A stretch of 64,000 nucleotides of DNA, taken from Sipunculus nudus. Lineage: Eukaryota > Annelida > Sipuncula > Golfingiida > Sipunculidae. Shown here piece by piece: positions 1 through 13,100 of the stretch. Numbering within the stretch: the first letter of the stretch is position 1; each line of letters begins with the position of its first letter. The position numbers and the translations under genes were made by a program. The stretch covers positions 3,138,076 to 3,202,075 of the forward strand of contig CM049309.1 of the NCBI GenBank assembly GCA_026874595.1. Direction: 5' to 3'. The notes below the pieces were generated by a model that was given only the letters and a program-made list of their open reading frames with translations, did not search any database and was not told the origin of the DNA.

Positions 1-827
1 GATGTTAAAATGTTAAATCAATCATTACAAAAAAAAAAAGAAAAGAAATAATTGCTATAAAGGAAAAAGTAACATCAAAAGGGACCATAAACCATGTGGG
101 CTGAATCTCTTTGTGTCCAGCATTTTGAAAAGCCACATCCAAAATAAAATAGAAAAGAGAATCTGATAAACCAGACATTTATGGCATGAAATAATGCCCC
201 CACAAGTCTTATATGTGATGGTCTGAACTATTTAAATACAGTGGGCCTTGAGGATCACACCAATTTAAAGGTCTCAGGATGTAAGAATGATCTAGTATTT
301 AAGCTTGGCTGAGTGTGAGGCCATAACTGCTGGAGCTATGATGATCGCTATCGGTCCACTGCTCCCTCATTACTGTTTGATCTTCACACCTGTGATTCTT
401 TAGTATCTTCCCACAAGTTCTCCTATTAAACAAAAAGCCCACACTAACTTTATAAGCTCAAGGTACAAAGGCACAAAGTTTATTTTTACTATGCTAGGAA
501 TATAGTAAGATTTAAACCTTTCATGAACTCTACAATACATCAGGTTTATAACTGATAAACAGAATCTTAATCCTATGAAGTTTAGACTAAGACATTATCA
601 TGACAAAGCACTGTATGGCTGATCTCTCAACATTTTTTATAAAATCAGAAGTAAGTTAAAGGTTACAGCACTTCTTTATCAGTGTACTGTACATAAAACG
701 GATAATCAGAAAGCTCTTCTTGTGTGTTTCAGCATCTTGAATGAGTTAATGTTACCTCACCCATAATGTTGATAGCTAACAGCCTAAAAACTATAATTCA
801 TCATTAGTAATAAAAAATGACATATTA
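1..827. other. AT-rich low-copy DNA, no gene seen
   Basis: No open reading frame of note, no RNA gene and no repeat shared with the rest of the window was recognised here. Confidence 0.5.
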
Positions 828-1104
828 GGCCAAAAAAATAATACGTATGGTTCTCAGGCACCGCCTGCATCCCGCATAAAAAATTTTTGATGATCATCTT
901 TCAAGAAGATATAATAATATAATTTTGATAAGATATACTTTATTATGTAGTGCTTTGCAAAACAATTCTGTTATTTTTATGCTTTTCCCTGATCATATGA
1001 CATTTTTATTGAAACATATAAAAAAAGGTTAAATAAGATATCGCCCGCCTGCACAAGTTTCTGAAAAAAAGTGTCCGAGAACCATAGCTCTTTTTATTTT
1101 GGCC
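828..1104. mobile_element. 277-bp MITE with TTA target duplication
   Basis: The two ends are inverted copies: the left end reads GGCCAAAAAAATAATA and the right end, reverse-complemented, reads GGCCAAAATAAAAAGA. Both continue into TATGGTTCTC (847-856, and its inverse near 1077-1086). The direct repeat TTA lies immediately outside both ends (825-827 and 1105-1107). A 3-bp TTA duplication with terminal inverted repeats is what PIF/Harbinger-type MITEs leave. The element has no coding capacity. The superfamily assignment is inference from the TSD. Confidence 0.75.
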
Positions 1105-2343
1105 TTATTAATCATACATATGTTTACTTTATTGGGCTTATTTTGTTATCTGACGTCTATTAACTAAAGATAATCCCCTGAACCTTTGATCAAATAAGGC
1201 TAATAAATGCCAATCGCACTGGATACAGGTTGTCTCTTTGGTTTACATCTATATGTTTACTACATGTGGGGTCCACAAAAATAACCTAAACCCATTCAAC
1301 AAGGACATCTCTGGTCAGACTGAGCACACAATCAATATTTTCATTTTTTCCTGACAGCCAGCTGTAATTCAGCCAATAATCAACTGCCAAACAAGGCCAA
1401 ATAACAGATATATTTATTTTTCTCAACAGCTAGCTGTCATTTTTATAAATAATTGATAGCCAACCCTGGACCGATAATTGACATTAACAGTTCTTTCTGA
1501 TAATGGGCCCTAACTTTATATAATGAAATATTTAACACACAGTTCTGCCAAATGTGTAAGCTATGTAACAGTTAGAGCATGAGCTTGGTACCTGGAACTT
1601 ATCACCTGTTTTGTAACACATCACTTCTGAGGATCCTGTTGATATAACTGTCATCTTTGACTGCATGCATCTTTCAGAGCTCCTTTGTTTTACCTGCTGC
1701 TGTGTATCACAAGATTCTCTGGGTTTGACCAATTCTTTGTCCTGTGCTAGCCCTGGTGGGGAAACCTGCAAAATCTTGCCATACAAAGCAGCGGTTATGA
1801 CGAAGGAGATTTAGAATGAGTGCAGCATAAAATCACTGAATGTGGAGGAATGTACAGGTTTGCCTGCATCATATCTCTTGTGAATTCCTTTTTTTCCTGT
1901 CACTTATGTTCATGAGATTGTTTATAATTTTCATGTATAGGAGTCATTTTCTACGCCAATATCTTCTAATATATTTTCAATTAATGATATCTCCAAACCA
2001 AAATTTATTTTACCTGACAAAAAAAAGATATTTTGAAATTATTTAAACTTACCTAACTTGTTATATACAGGTATAACTTTACCTGTATAGGGTAATTATA
2101 GGTGAGACCCAAGTCTAAAGATGTGAAGAAATATGTTGGTCCCAGATATGAATTATTCTGTAGCTGGTTAATATACTCAGGATGAGCTATAAGACTCAAA
2201 TTTGCAACTATGCTATGCCTGCACTTTTTTCTTTAACACATTGCAATGAACAAGATAACAAAATGTTTGACATTAAAAAACTAAAAAAGAAAATTCCTCA
2301 CTCACTCCTGTCCAAGCTTTTTCACAAAATGATCCTAAATAAA
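1105..2343. other. Low-copy DNA flanking a possible exon
   Basis: Apart from the candidate minus-strand exon annotated separately, nothing is recognised. A small inverted repeat (TATACAGGT at 2064-2072, ACCTGTATA at 2081-2089, 8-nt loop) is present and has no obvious role. Confidence 0.4.
1592..1765 (-). CDS. Possible internal coding exon, function unknown
   Basis: On the minus strand, TTTTGCAG precedes position 1765 like a splice acceptor and CCAG|GTACC at 1592/1591 resembles a donor. The enclosed 174 bp (58 codons, phase 0 at both ends) is open and has a higher GC content and a more protein-like codon mix than the surrounding DNA. The frame starts VSPPGLAQDK and ends near YKTGDKFQ. No domain is recognised. 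An alternative donor (ACAG|GTGATAAG) lies slightly upstream in transcript sense. The polypyrimidine tract is weak and no neighbouring exon was found, so this may be a chance ORF. Confidence 0.3.
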
Positions 2344-5006
2344 ACAAGGGACCTATGGGTCACGACGCTCAGCTGTTATATATGATAAAAAAATATTATT
2401 TAGAAATGAGGCACATGCTGGTTTTGTGTGGTAATAAATATAAGCTGTATTATGAGTTGTTGTTGTTTAGCTTATGTATGATTTTGATAGTACCTTTGGA
2501 GACAGGCAAGAGAATTGATTTCATTTATTTTATTAACAAATGGAGTACTATTGTCACACAGATTTTGACTTGGCCATATAACTTATAAGCAGAACATATA
2601 ATATAAGAGTTTAACTATTTATTAACAAAAATTACAAATATTGTCCCAAATATAATTTTTATAAAAAATAATAAGAGAATCATATGATTTTTTAAAATGA
2701 AATATAACAGATATGATTATTAAAATTATATTAAAGAATCTATTCATGAATGCATTCGTGAATACATTTTGAAAGTATTTGCACGAGTATTCATATACTT
2801 TCATTTTTACCTGAATTCCTATTCTTTATGCAAGAAATTTTATAATGGAGTACATAATCATATTCGTATTTAAATACAATTACAAAGTATTCGCACCATG
2901 TCTGGTATTTATTCAGTTTCACCAACCAATGATGTTGAAAATCCAGAATATACAAAATTCACACATTTAAATAATGATCATAAGTACCTGGTTTTATGGC
3001 TTTTATTTATATTAAAAAATAACTGTAAAAAATTCATTTTGGACTAATTTCACATCAATGTACACACTAGACACAGTAGGAATCTAGATTAATATTATCA
3101 ACTGCATCTTTGTCTATCATTAATTTCCTTCATATGATCCCTAATGATTAGTAATGAATAATATGATTTACTTCTTTATCATTAAAATTGAACTGAAAAA
3201 TGCCATAGGTGACTGCATGGTGTTATTTGGAATATGTGACATTCTACACATCGATACAAGATTCTTATATCATCAGTAACTGCAAGTTAATTTCCTGTTG
3301 TTATAAACTAACAAATTTCTTTTCTATTTTTCTTTAATTTGTTATTAAAAACCAATAAAAATTTATTAATTTATTGTTTATTGTTATGTTGTTGGTTAAA
3401 ACTACTAGATGAGTTGGGTTGGACACCTGGATCAACTGTGGCTGGCCATAAGCTGCCTGGATTCCTGTATGCCTCGCCTCAAGCGTGCATAATTTGATGA
3501 AAGGTCAACAAGGTCAACATACAGGTGACTCAAGAGGGGCTGGAGAGAGCCAAAGTCTGACAGGGTCTCATAAAAAACATTAATTAAAGCTACAATTTTT
3601 GGCCAATTTCTTTCAGCTTTCTAAACTAAAAACCTGAAATCCTAATGTGTGCATGATATGAAAATTATATCAACAGTGCTCACAGGACACAAACGTGATA
3701 AAGAAGTAAATCATATTAAATAATGTCACAGTTGGGCAAAATTTAAGGTACTAATTTTATATTTATACTAATAACTTATAAAATTTGAAAAATTCAGAAC
3801 TAATTTTGGGTATTCAATTGAATCTTGATTAAATAATGTTACATCCCTGACAAAAAAATCTCTAGCTTCAGCAATGCCCTTGTTAAGGGAGTAAATTTAT
3901 ATATTTCTTGATTTTTTACAAAGTGCATTATGTTTGGGCCCATAACTTAAAACAATTACGCAATACTGACATCATTCTGGCATGTGCATAGAGAATGAAA
4001 AATATGTATATTATTTATGATTAAAGTCAGATCAGTGGTTTTGATATTAGGCAGTCTTGAAGTGTAACAATGGGTTTTTAATGGAAAAATGAAGTTTTTC
4101 ATTAATATCTCGAAGGTATTAAGTCCTAGTGACCAAATTCTTGGCATGGTAGGGGATTCTGGAGACATCTAACTGTATGCCGAATTTAAGGATCTAAGAG
4201 CTGAAGCTGGGGAGCTGAGCTCTTGCAAACTGCATAACACTAGCTTGATGTAAACAATTTGTTACATGGTGCTTGAAAACTTATTAAAATCTACAGTTTT
4301 TGATCAACTGGTTTCAAATTTTTGGTGTTAACAGTTAAAATGCTAACAAAAACATGCTGTGAAAATTAAATCCACAGTACTTACAGGAAAAAAACGTGCC
4401 ATGGTCAAAGTTGGGCAAAATTTAAGGTACCAATTTTTTATTTTTATAAATATTTTCGAAAATTTAAAAGATTTTCATCTAATTTTGGGTATACAATTTA
4501 ATTTTGATTAATTAAAGATATATTACTGGAAAAAAGGTCGATAGCTTTAACATTTTTTGTGTTAAGTGATCAAATATCTTTCCTGATTTTTTACAAAATG
4601 CATTATGTTTGGGCCCATAACTTTTTTAAATTAAATAATACAGACATAATTTCTGGCATGTACATAGGAACTATATAGAGGAATATTTATGGTAAATATG
4701 AGGAAGAACAGATGAGTGGTTTTGATATAAGGCAGTCCTGAAGTGTAAAAATAGGTTTTTAATAAAAAATTGAGGTTTTTCCTCAATTTCTCAAAGGAAC
4801 GAAGTTGCAAGGACCCAGTTTTCGGCTTGGTAGGAGATCTTGGGGACATCTAACATTATGCCGAATTTTGGATTCCTAGGTCTTACGGTTTCAAAACGTG
4901 CCACATCTACGGACGGACGGACGGACGGACGGACGGACAGACGGACGGACGACGGACAATGGAACACGACTATAGGTCAGATGACTTATAGTCAGCTGAG
5001 CTAAAA
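2344..5006 (+). mobile_element. C-type HINE/pearl-like element, copy A (complete)
   Basis: Begins ACAAGGGACCTATGGGTC followed by GCTCAGCTG, and ends with a hairpin-like sequence ending CAGCTGAGC plus TAAAA. Inside are a ~1.1-kb 5' region, then two diverged tandem core units of about 0.65-0.7 kb (roughly 3565-4200 and 4260-4880). Both units contain a GTTGGGCAAAATTTAAGGTA block and a GTTTGGGCCCATAACTT block. A (GACG)n microsatellite and the terminal hairpin follow. Three other copies in the window (37334, 45458, 50404) fix the boundaries. No coding capacity. It sits in an A-run. The Helentron-type classification is inferred from structure only. Confidence 0.8.
4908..4957 (+). repeat. (GACG)n microsatellite of C-type copy A
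   Basis: About 50 bp of CGGA/ACGG tetranucleotides with a single GACA interruption, lying ~20 bp before the 3' hairpin. The same tract at the same place occurs in the other C-type copies at different lengths. Confidence 0.9.
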
Positions 5007-5010
5007 ATTA

Positions 5011-6046
5011 ACAACCCATTGGTCCCAATGCTCAGCTGAATTTGTCTACAATCAAAAGTTTATGAGCTTTTTCAAAATAGGAGTCCTGTGATCAGTCTGA
5101 AGTCAACCTGTCTATCCAAACTGGAATTATCATCCATAAACTAATTTGTGAATGGATAGGCCCTGTGACCTTGACCTTTGAGTCCAAAATCAAAAGGAAA
5201 CTTCCCCTATTGGCAGGTGTGCCACATACGGAAGACGGAAGTTTTGCGATGAAAAGGTTTGCTTATAATGCACCACAATCTTACTAAAGAAGGAAGATCC
5301 TATGACCTTGACTTTTGATTTCATGACCCCTGAGCAGAATTCTTACTTTAATGGTGGGCCATATAAGTCAAGTTGGAAACCAATATTTCAATCCAAACTG
5401 GGGTTATCATCTATAAACAGTTATGTTGACAGATGGCCCCTGTGACCCTAAAATCAATCAGGTTCTTCCCCTATTTACAGGTCAGCTATATCTGGAAGAT
5501 GGAAGGTTTGAGATGAAAAGTATGGCTTAAAATGCATCCACAATCTTTCTAAATAAGTGGGTCCAGTGACTTTGACATTTGACCCCAAAATCAAGTTGTT
5601 GCGTTAGATATTAGCCATATACAAGTAAAGTTTTAAATCAATACATCAATCCAAACTGGATTTATCATTAGGAAACAAATTTGACAGACATACAAAGGAT
5701 GAACAGATGAACCGACAGCTGGACAAGGTGATTAATATAGGCCATCTGCTTATTCAAGCGTGGCCCTAATAAACAAATAAGGTTTGAGGACATAGATGAA
5801 ATCACAGAACTTTGCCAATCCGAAAGTATAAATATAATTTGGCAGTCATAAAATAAAGGTAAAGATGCATCAAAAATAGAAAAAAATACAGGTAGTACCA
5901 TCAGTCTTCAGGAACTGATGCAACAAATCATAATCAATAAACACACTGGGTATTGGGACACTGGATGAGACCACAGCTGCGAAACTGACATAACTGCTGT
6001 CATTGGATGGTCTAAAAACAGAAAAAAAAATTCGTAAAAATTTTTA
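5011..6046 (+). mobile_element. G-type element, 5' part (split by F1)
   Basis: Starts ACAACCCATTGGTCCCAATGCTCAGCTGAA, a degenerate version of the E/C start, directly after the end of copy A. It carries several ~190-bp units with GTGACCTTGACCTTTGA-like strings ('tgtgaccttgacc', 'atgaccttgac', 'gtgactttgac') and then an E-like segment near 5890. It resumes at 14012 after the F1 insertion. A related copy starts near 60325. Shown by internal comparison; no coding capacity. Confidence 0.65.
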
Positions 6047-6765
6047 ACAAGGCCTACAGGCGAACCTGTGCAAAGTTTGGGAGTATGAATAGAGGTTTAT
6101 TTTGATATTGATCCTTTTAAGTCATGCATATCTACCTTAGTCATTATGATTTCAGCAAAATGGACATTTCGGACCTGCAAGTTTCAGACTAGGACATTTT
6201 AAAACTAGAATATGGGTAGTCGACAAGCGACTATGTGTATCCACAAAAATCAGAGTGGGACAGGTGAAGTGAGGCATGGATTAAGTGGTAAGGGGAATAG
6301 AGTGAGGTGTGTTGCATATTAGCATGGATGTCTGCAGCGTAAACGTGAATGTAGGTGGAGCCACCTGTCATAAAATCGAGAAAAATTTGCACTAGGTATA
6401 AACCTGCAAAATTTCAGGTGGATAAGTCAAACCACTGCTGAGATAAGAGTGATTTTATCCCAAGGCAGATGAACAGATGGGTGCTGTGCATTAATGGTTG
6501 CAGGTGGCGCCACCAGTTTTGCCTATGATGAAAAGCTATGTGAGATCTAAACGCATGCGAAAATTTTGGCCAAATCGGGTCAAACGGTTCCCGAGATATG
6601 AGCTTGGATGTCTGCAGAGTAAACCTGAATGTAGGTGGTGCAACCTGTCATAAAATCAAGAGAGCTGTCCAGGATGTATAAACCTGCAAAATTTCAGGTG
6701 GATAAGTCAAACCACTACTGAGATATGAGTGATTTTATCCCAAGGCAGATGAACAGATGGACAAT

Positions 6766-8441
6766 GTGCATAAATGGTTGCAGGTGGCGCCATCAGTTTT
6801 GCTATGATGAAGAGCTATGCGAGATCTATACACATGCAAAGTTTTGGCCCAATCAGTCAAACAGTTCCCGAGATACGAGCTTGGATGTCTGCAGAGTAAA
6901 CCTGAATGTAGGTGGCGCCACCTGTCATAAAATGGAGAAAGCTGTCCAGAATGTATAAACCTGCAAAATTGCAGGTGGATAAGTCAAACCACTGCTGAGA
7001 TATGAGTGATTTTATCCCAAGGCAGATTAACAGATGGACGCTGTGCAAAAATGGTTGCAGGTGGCACCACCAGTTTTGCTATAATGAAGAGCTATGTGAG
7101 ATCTATACACATGCAAAATTTTGGCCCAATCAGTTAAACGGTTCCCAAGATATGAACTTGGATGTCTGCAGAGTAAACCTGAATGTAGGTGGCTCCACCT
7201 GTCATAAAATCAAGAGAGCTGTCCAGGATGTATAAACCTGCAAAATTTCAGGTGGATAAGTCAAAACCACTGCTGAGATATGAGTGATTTTATCCCAAGG
7301 CAAATGAACAGATGGGTGCTGTGCATTAATGGTTGCAGGTGGTGCCACCAGTTTTGCCTATGATGAAAAGCTATGTGAGATCTATACGCATGCGAAAATT
7401 TTGGCCAAATCGGGTCAAACGGTTCCAAAGATATAAGCTTGGATGTCTGCAGAGTAAATCTGAAATATAGGTGGAGCCACCTGTCATAAAATCAAGAGAG
7501 CTGTCCAGGATGTATAAACCTGCAAAATTTAAGGTGGATAAGTCAAACCACTGCTGAGATATCAGTGATTTTATCCCAAGGCAGATGAACAGATGGACGC
7601 TGTGCATAAATGGTTGCAGGTGGCACCACCAGTTTTGCTATGATGAAGAGCTATGTGAGATCTATACACATGCAAAATTTTGGCCCAATCGGTCAAACGG
7701 TTCCCAAGATGTGAACTTGGATGTCTGCAGAGTAAACCTGAATGTAGGTGGCTCCACCTGTCATAAAATCAAGAGAGCTGTCCATGATGTATAAACCTGC
7801 AAAATTTCAGGTGGATAAGTAAAAACCACTGCTGAGATATGAGTGATTTTATCCCAAGGCAAATGAACAGATGGGTGCTGTGCATTAATGGTTGCAGGTG
7901 GCACCACCAGTTTTGCCTATGATAAAAAAAAAGCTATGTGAGATCTATACGCATGCGAAAATTTTGGCCAAATCGGGTCGAACGGTTCCCCAGATATAAG
8001 CTTGGATGTCTGCAGAGTAAATCTGAAATATAGGTGGAGCCACCTGTCATAAAATCAAGAGAGCTGTCCAGGATGTATAAACCTGCAAAATTTAAGGTGG
8101 ATAAGTCAAACCACTGCTGAGATATCAGTGATTTTATCCCAAGGCAGATGAACAGATGGGTGCTGTGCATTAATCGTTGCAGGTGGCGCCACCAGTTTTG
8201 CTATGATGAAGAGCTATGTGAGATCTATACCCATGCAAAATTTTGGCCCAATCGGTCAAACGGTTCCAAAGATATGAACTTGGATGTCTGCAGAGTAAAC
8301 CTGAATGTAGGTGGTGCCACCTGTCATAAAATCAAGAGAGCTCTTCAGGATGTATAAACCTGCAAAATTTCAGGTAGATAAGTCAAACCACTGCTGAGAT
8401 ATAAGTGATTTTATCCCAAGGCAAATGAACAGATGGACGCT
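6766..8441 (+). repeat. 1,676-bp six-unit block, first copy
   Basis: Six core units (277+278+281+278+285+277 bp) repeated directly at 8442-10117. All spot-checked private variants, including a 9-A run in GAT(A)9GC and 'ctgaaatataggtgg', recur at an offset of exactly 1,676. The identity breaks just upstream (GACAAT versus GACGCT at 6763-6765). Confidence 0.85.
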
Positions 8442-10117
8442 GTGCATAAATGGTTGCAGGTGGCGCCATCAGTTTTGCTATGATGAAGAGCTATGCGAGA
8501 TCTATACACATGCAAAGTTTTGGCCCAATCAGTCAAACAGTTCCCGAGATACGAGCTTGGATGTCTGCAGAGTAAACCTGAATGTAGGTGGCGCCACCTG
8601 TCATAAAATGGAGAAAGCTGTCCAGAATGTATAAACCTGCAAAATTGCAGGTGGATAAGTCAAACCACTGCTGAGATATGAGTGATTTTATCCCAAGGCA
8701 GATTAACAGATGGACGCTGTGCAAAAATGGTTGCAGGTGGCACCACCAGTTTTGCTATAATGAAGAGCTATGTGAGATCTATACACATGCAAAATTTTGG
8801 CCCAATCAGTTAAACGGTTCCCAAGATATGAACTTGGATGTCTGCAGAGTAAACCTGAATGTAGGTGGCTCCACCTGTCATAAAATCAAGAGAGCTGTCC
8901 AGGATGTATAAACCTGCAAAATTTCAGGTGGATAAGTCAAAACCACTGCTGAGATATGAGTGATTTTATCCCAAGGCAAATGAACAGATGGGTGCTGTGC
9001 ATTAATGGTTGCAGGTGGTGCCACCAGTTTTGCCTATGATGAAAAGCTATGTGAGATCTATACGCATGCGAAAATTTTGGCCAAATCGGGTCAAACGGTT
9101 CCAAAGATATAAGCTTGGATGTCTGCAGAGTAAATCTGAAATATAGGTGGAGCCACCTGTCATAAAATCAAGAGAGCTGTCCAGGATGTATAAACCTGCA
9201 AAATTTAAGGTGGATAAGTCAAACCACTGCTGAGATATCAGTGATTTTATCCCAAGGCAGATGAACAGATGGACGCTGTGCATAAATGGTTGCAGGTGGC
9301 ACCACCAGTTTTGCTATGATGAAGAGCTATGTGAGATCTATACACATGCAAAATTTTGGCCCAATCGGTCAAACGGTTCCCAAGATGTGAACTTGGATGT
9401 CTGCAGAGTAAACCTGAATGTAGGTGGCTCCACCTGTCATAAAATCAAGAGAGCTGTCCATGATGTATAAACCTGCAAAATTTCAGGTGGATAAGTAAAA
9501 ACCACTGCTGAGATATGAGTGATTTTATCCCAAGGCAAATGAACAGATGGGTGCTGTGCATTAATGGTTGCAGGTGGCACCACCAGTTTTGCCTATGATA
9601 AAAAAAAAGCTATGTGAGATCTATACGCATGCGAAAATTTTGGCCAAATCGGGTCGAACGGTTCCCCAGATATAAGCTTGGATGTCTGCAGAGTAAATCT
9701 GAAATATAGGTGGAGCCACCTGTCATAAAATCAAGAGAGCTGTCCAGGATGTATAAACCTGCAAAATTTAAGGTGGATAAGTCAAACCACTGCTGAGATA
9801 TCAGTGATTTTATCCCAAGGCAGATGAACAGATGGGTGCTGTGCATTAATCGTTGCAGGTGGCGCCACCAGTTTTGCTATGATGAAGAGCTATGTGAGAT
9901 CTATACCCATGCAAAATTTTGGCCCAATCGGTCAAACGGTTCCAAAGATATGAACTTGGATGTCTGCAGAGTAAACCTGAATGTAGGTGGTGCCACCTGT
10001 CATAAAATCAAGAGAGCTCTTCAGGATGTATAAACCTGCAAAATTTCAGGTAGATAAGTCAAACCACTGCTGAGATATAAGTGATTTTATCCCAAGGCAA
10101 ATGAACAGATGGACGCT
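8442..10117 (+). repeat. 1,676-bp six-unit block, second copy
   Basis: Direct copy of 6766-8441. Identity extends to about 10123 and ends where ATGGTTGC becomes ATGATTGC. No difference between copies was found by eye, which implies recent unequal exchange or replication slippage inside the array, or possibly an assembly duplication. Confidence 0.85.
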
Positions 10118-13100
10118 GTGCATAAATGATTGCAGGTGGCGCCACAAGTTTAGCCTTTGATGAAGAGCTATGTGAGATCTATACACATGCAAAATTTTGG
10201 CCCAATCAGTCAAATGATTCCCGAGATATGAGCTTGGATGTCTGCGGAGTAAACCTGAATGAAGGTGGCGCCACCTGTCATAAAATCGAGACAGCTATCC
10301 AGGATGTATAAACCTGCAAAATTTCAGGTGGATAAGTCAAACCACTGCTATGAGTGATTTTATCCCAAGGCAGATGAACAGATGGACGCTGTGCATAAAT
10401 GGTTGCTGGTGGCACCACCAGTTTTGCTATGATGAAGAGCTATGTGAGATCTATACGCATGCGAAAATTTTGGCCAAATCGGGTCAAATGGTTCCCCAGA
10501 TATAAGCTTGGATGTCTGCAGAATAAATCTGAATGTAGGTGGAGCCACCTGTCATAAAATCAAGAGAGCTGTCCAGGATGTATAAACCTGCAAAATTTAA
10601 GGTGGATAAGTCAAACAACTGCTGAGATATGAGTGATTTTATCCCAAACAGTTGAACAGATGGACGCTGTGCATAAATGGTTGCAGGTGGCGCCACAAGT
10701 TTTGCTATGATGAAGAGCTATGTGAGATCTATACACATGCAAAATTTTGGCTCAATCGGTCAGACGGTTCCCAAGATATGAACTTGGATGTCTGCAGAGT
10801 AAACCTGAATGTAGGTGGCTCCACCTGTCATAAAATCAAGAGAGCTGTCCAGGATGTATAAACCTGCAAAATTTCAGGTGGATAAGTCAAAACCACTGCT
10901 GAGATATGAGTGATTTTATCCCAAGGCAAATGAACAGATGGGTGCTGTGCATTAATGGTTGCAGGTGGTGCCACCAGTTTTGCCTATGATGAAAAGCTAT
11001 GTGAGATCTATACGCATGCGAAAATTTTGGCCAAATCGGGTCAAACTGTTCCCCAGATATAAGCTTGGATGTCTGCAGAGTAAATCTGAATGTAGGTGGA
11101 GCCACCTGTCATAAAATCAAGAGAGCTGTCCAGGATGTATAAACCTGCAAAATTTCAGGTGGATAAGTCAAACCACTGCTGAGATATGAGTAATTTTATC
11201 CCAAACAGATGAACAGATGGACGCTGTGCATAAATGGTTGCAGGTGGCGCCACAAGTTTTGCCTTTGATGAAGAGCTATGTGAGATCTATACATATGCAA
11301 AATTTTGGCCCAATCAGTCAAACAGTTCCCGAGATATGAGCTTGGATGTCTGCAGAGTAAACCTGAATGTAGGTGGCGCCACCTGTCATAAAATTGAGGA
11401 AGCTATCCAGGATGTATAAACCTCCAAAATTCCAGGTGGATAAGTCAAACCACTGCTGAGATATCAGTGATTTTATCCAAAGGCAGATGAACAGATGGGT
11501 GCTGTGCATTAATTGTTGCAGGTGGGGCCACCAGTTTTGCTATGATGAAGAGCTATGTGAGATCTATACGCATGCGAAAATTTTGGCCAAATCGGGTCAA
11601 CCGGTTCCCCAGATATAAGCTTGGATGTCTGCAGAGTAAATCTGAATGTAGGTGGAGCCACCTGTCATAAAATCAAGAGAGCTGTCCAGGATGTATAAAC
11701 CTGCAAAATTTCAGGTGGATAAGTCAAACCACTGCTGAGATATGAGTGATTTTATCCCAAACAGATGAACAGATGGACGCTGTGCATAAATGGTTGCAGG
11801 TGGCGCCACAAGTTTTCCCTTTGATGAAGAGCTATGTGAGATCTATACATATGCAAAATTTTGGCCCAATCAGTCAAACAGTTCCCGAGATATGAGCTTG
11901 GATGTCTGCAGAGTAAACCTGAATGTAGGTGGCGCCACCTGTCATAAAATTGAGGAAGCTATTCAGGATGTATAAACCTCCAAAATTCCAGGTGGATAAG
12001 TCAAACCACTGCTGAGATATCAGTGATTTTATCCCAAGGCAGATGAACAGATGGATGCTGTGCATTAATCGTTGCAGGTGGCGCCACCAGTTTTGCTATG
12101 ATGAAGAGCTATGTGAGATCTATACACATGCAAAATTTTGGCCCAATCGGTCAAACGGTTCCCAAGATATGAACTTGGATGTCTGCAGAGTAAACCTGAA
12201 TGTAGGTGGTGCCACCTGTCATAAAATGAAGAGAGCTCTCCAGGATGTATAAACCTGCAAAATTTCAGGTGGATAAGTCAAACCACTGCTGAGATATAAG
12301 TGATTTTATCCCAAGGCAAATGAACAGATGGACGCTGTGCATAAATGATTGCAGGTGGCGCCACCAGTTTTGCCTTTGATGAAGAGCTCTGTGAGATCTA
12401 TACACATGCAAAATTTTGGCCCAATCGGTCAAATGATTCCCAAGATATGAGCTTGGATGTCTGCAGAGTAAACCTGAATGAAGGTGGCGCCACCTGTCAT
12501 AAAATCGAGACAGCTGTCCAGGATGTATAAACCTGCAAAATTTCAGGTGGATAAGTCAAACCACTGCTATGAGTGATTTTATCCCAAGGCAGATGAACAG
12601 ATGGGTGCTGTGCATTAATGGTTGCAGGTGGCGCCACCAGTTTTGCCTTTGATGAAGAGCTATGTGAGATCTATACACATGCAAAATTTTGGCCCAATCG
12701 GTCAAACATTTCCCGAGATATGAGCTTGGATGTCTGCAGAGTACACATGAATGTAGGTGGCGCCACCTGTCATAAATCGAGGAAGATGTCCAGGATGTAT
12801 AAACCTGCAAAATTTCAGGTGGATAAGTCAAACCACTGCTGAGATAAAAGTGATTTTATCCCAATGAAGATGAACAGATGGACGCTGTGCATAAGTGGTT
12901 GCAGGTGGCGCCACCAGTTTAAGTGTATGTTATATAGCTTTCCAAGGGCTACATTTGTCAAAACCTTTAGCCTTATCGGTCAAACGGTTCCCGAGAGATG
13001 TGGGTTTATGTGTGGAAACAGACGCACAAATGGACGCTGGGCAGAGAGGAAAGGTCAGAGGTCAACAATAAATGAGGGCGCAGCAGTTCACATGTGACCT

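Larger units (their letters stand above)
6320..12920 (+). repeat. Tandem array, 24 dimeric ~279-bp units
   Basis: Units of 277-285 bp, each made of two related halves. Half 1 (~150 bp) runs from GAGATATGAGTGATTTTATC through AGGTGGCGCCACCAG to TCAAACGGTTCC. Half 2 (~129 bp) runs from GAGATATGAGCTTGGATGTC through AGGTGGCGCCACCTG to GTCAAACCACTGCT. Each half has one GGTGG..CCACC palindrome and one TGCAAAATTT. Half-1 anchors (GATGG..GCTGTGCA) recur near 6478, 6757, 7035, 7315, 7593 and so on to 12880, 24 in all. Recurrent 60-78-residue ORFs in the units are a by-product of the repetition. Confidence 0.9.

Noticed and set aside
6725-12842. Many similar 60-78-residue ORFs (e.g. starting MNRWTLCINGCRW) on both strands, resembling a small protein family
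   Set aside because: They recur only because the ~279-bp DNA unit recurs; both strands and several frames give them equally, each ends in the same stop, and no start signal or splice context is seen.
6320-12920. Regular repeat spacing suggestive of a CRISPR array
   Set aside because: Units are contiguous 277-285-bp tandem repeats without unique spacers, in an animal-type genome.
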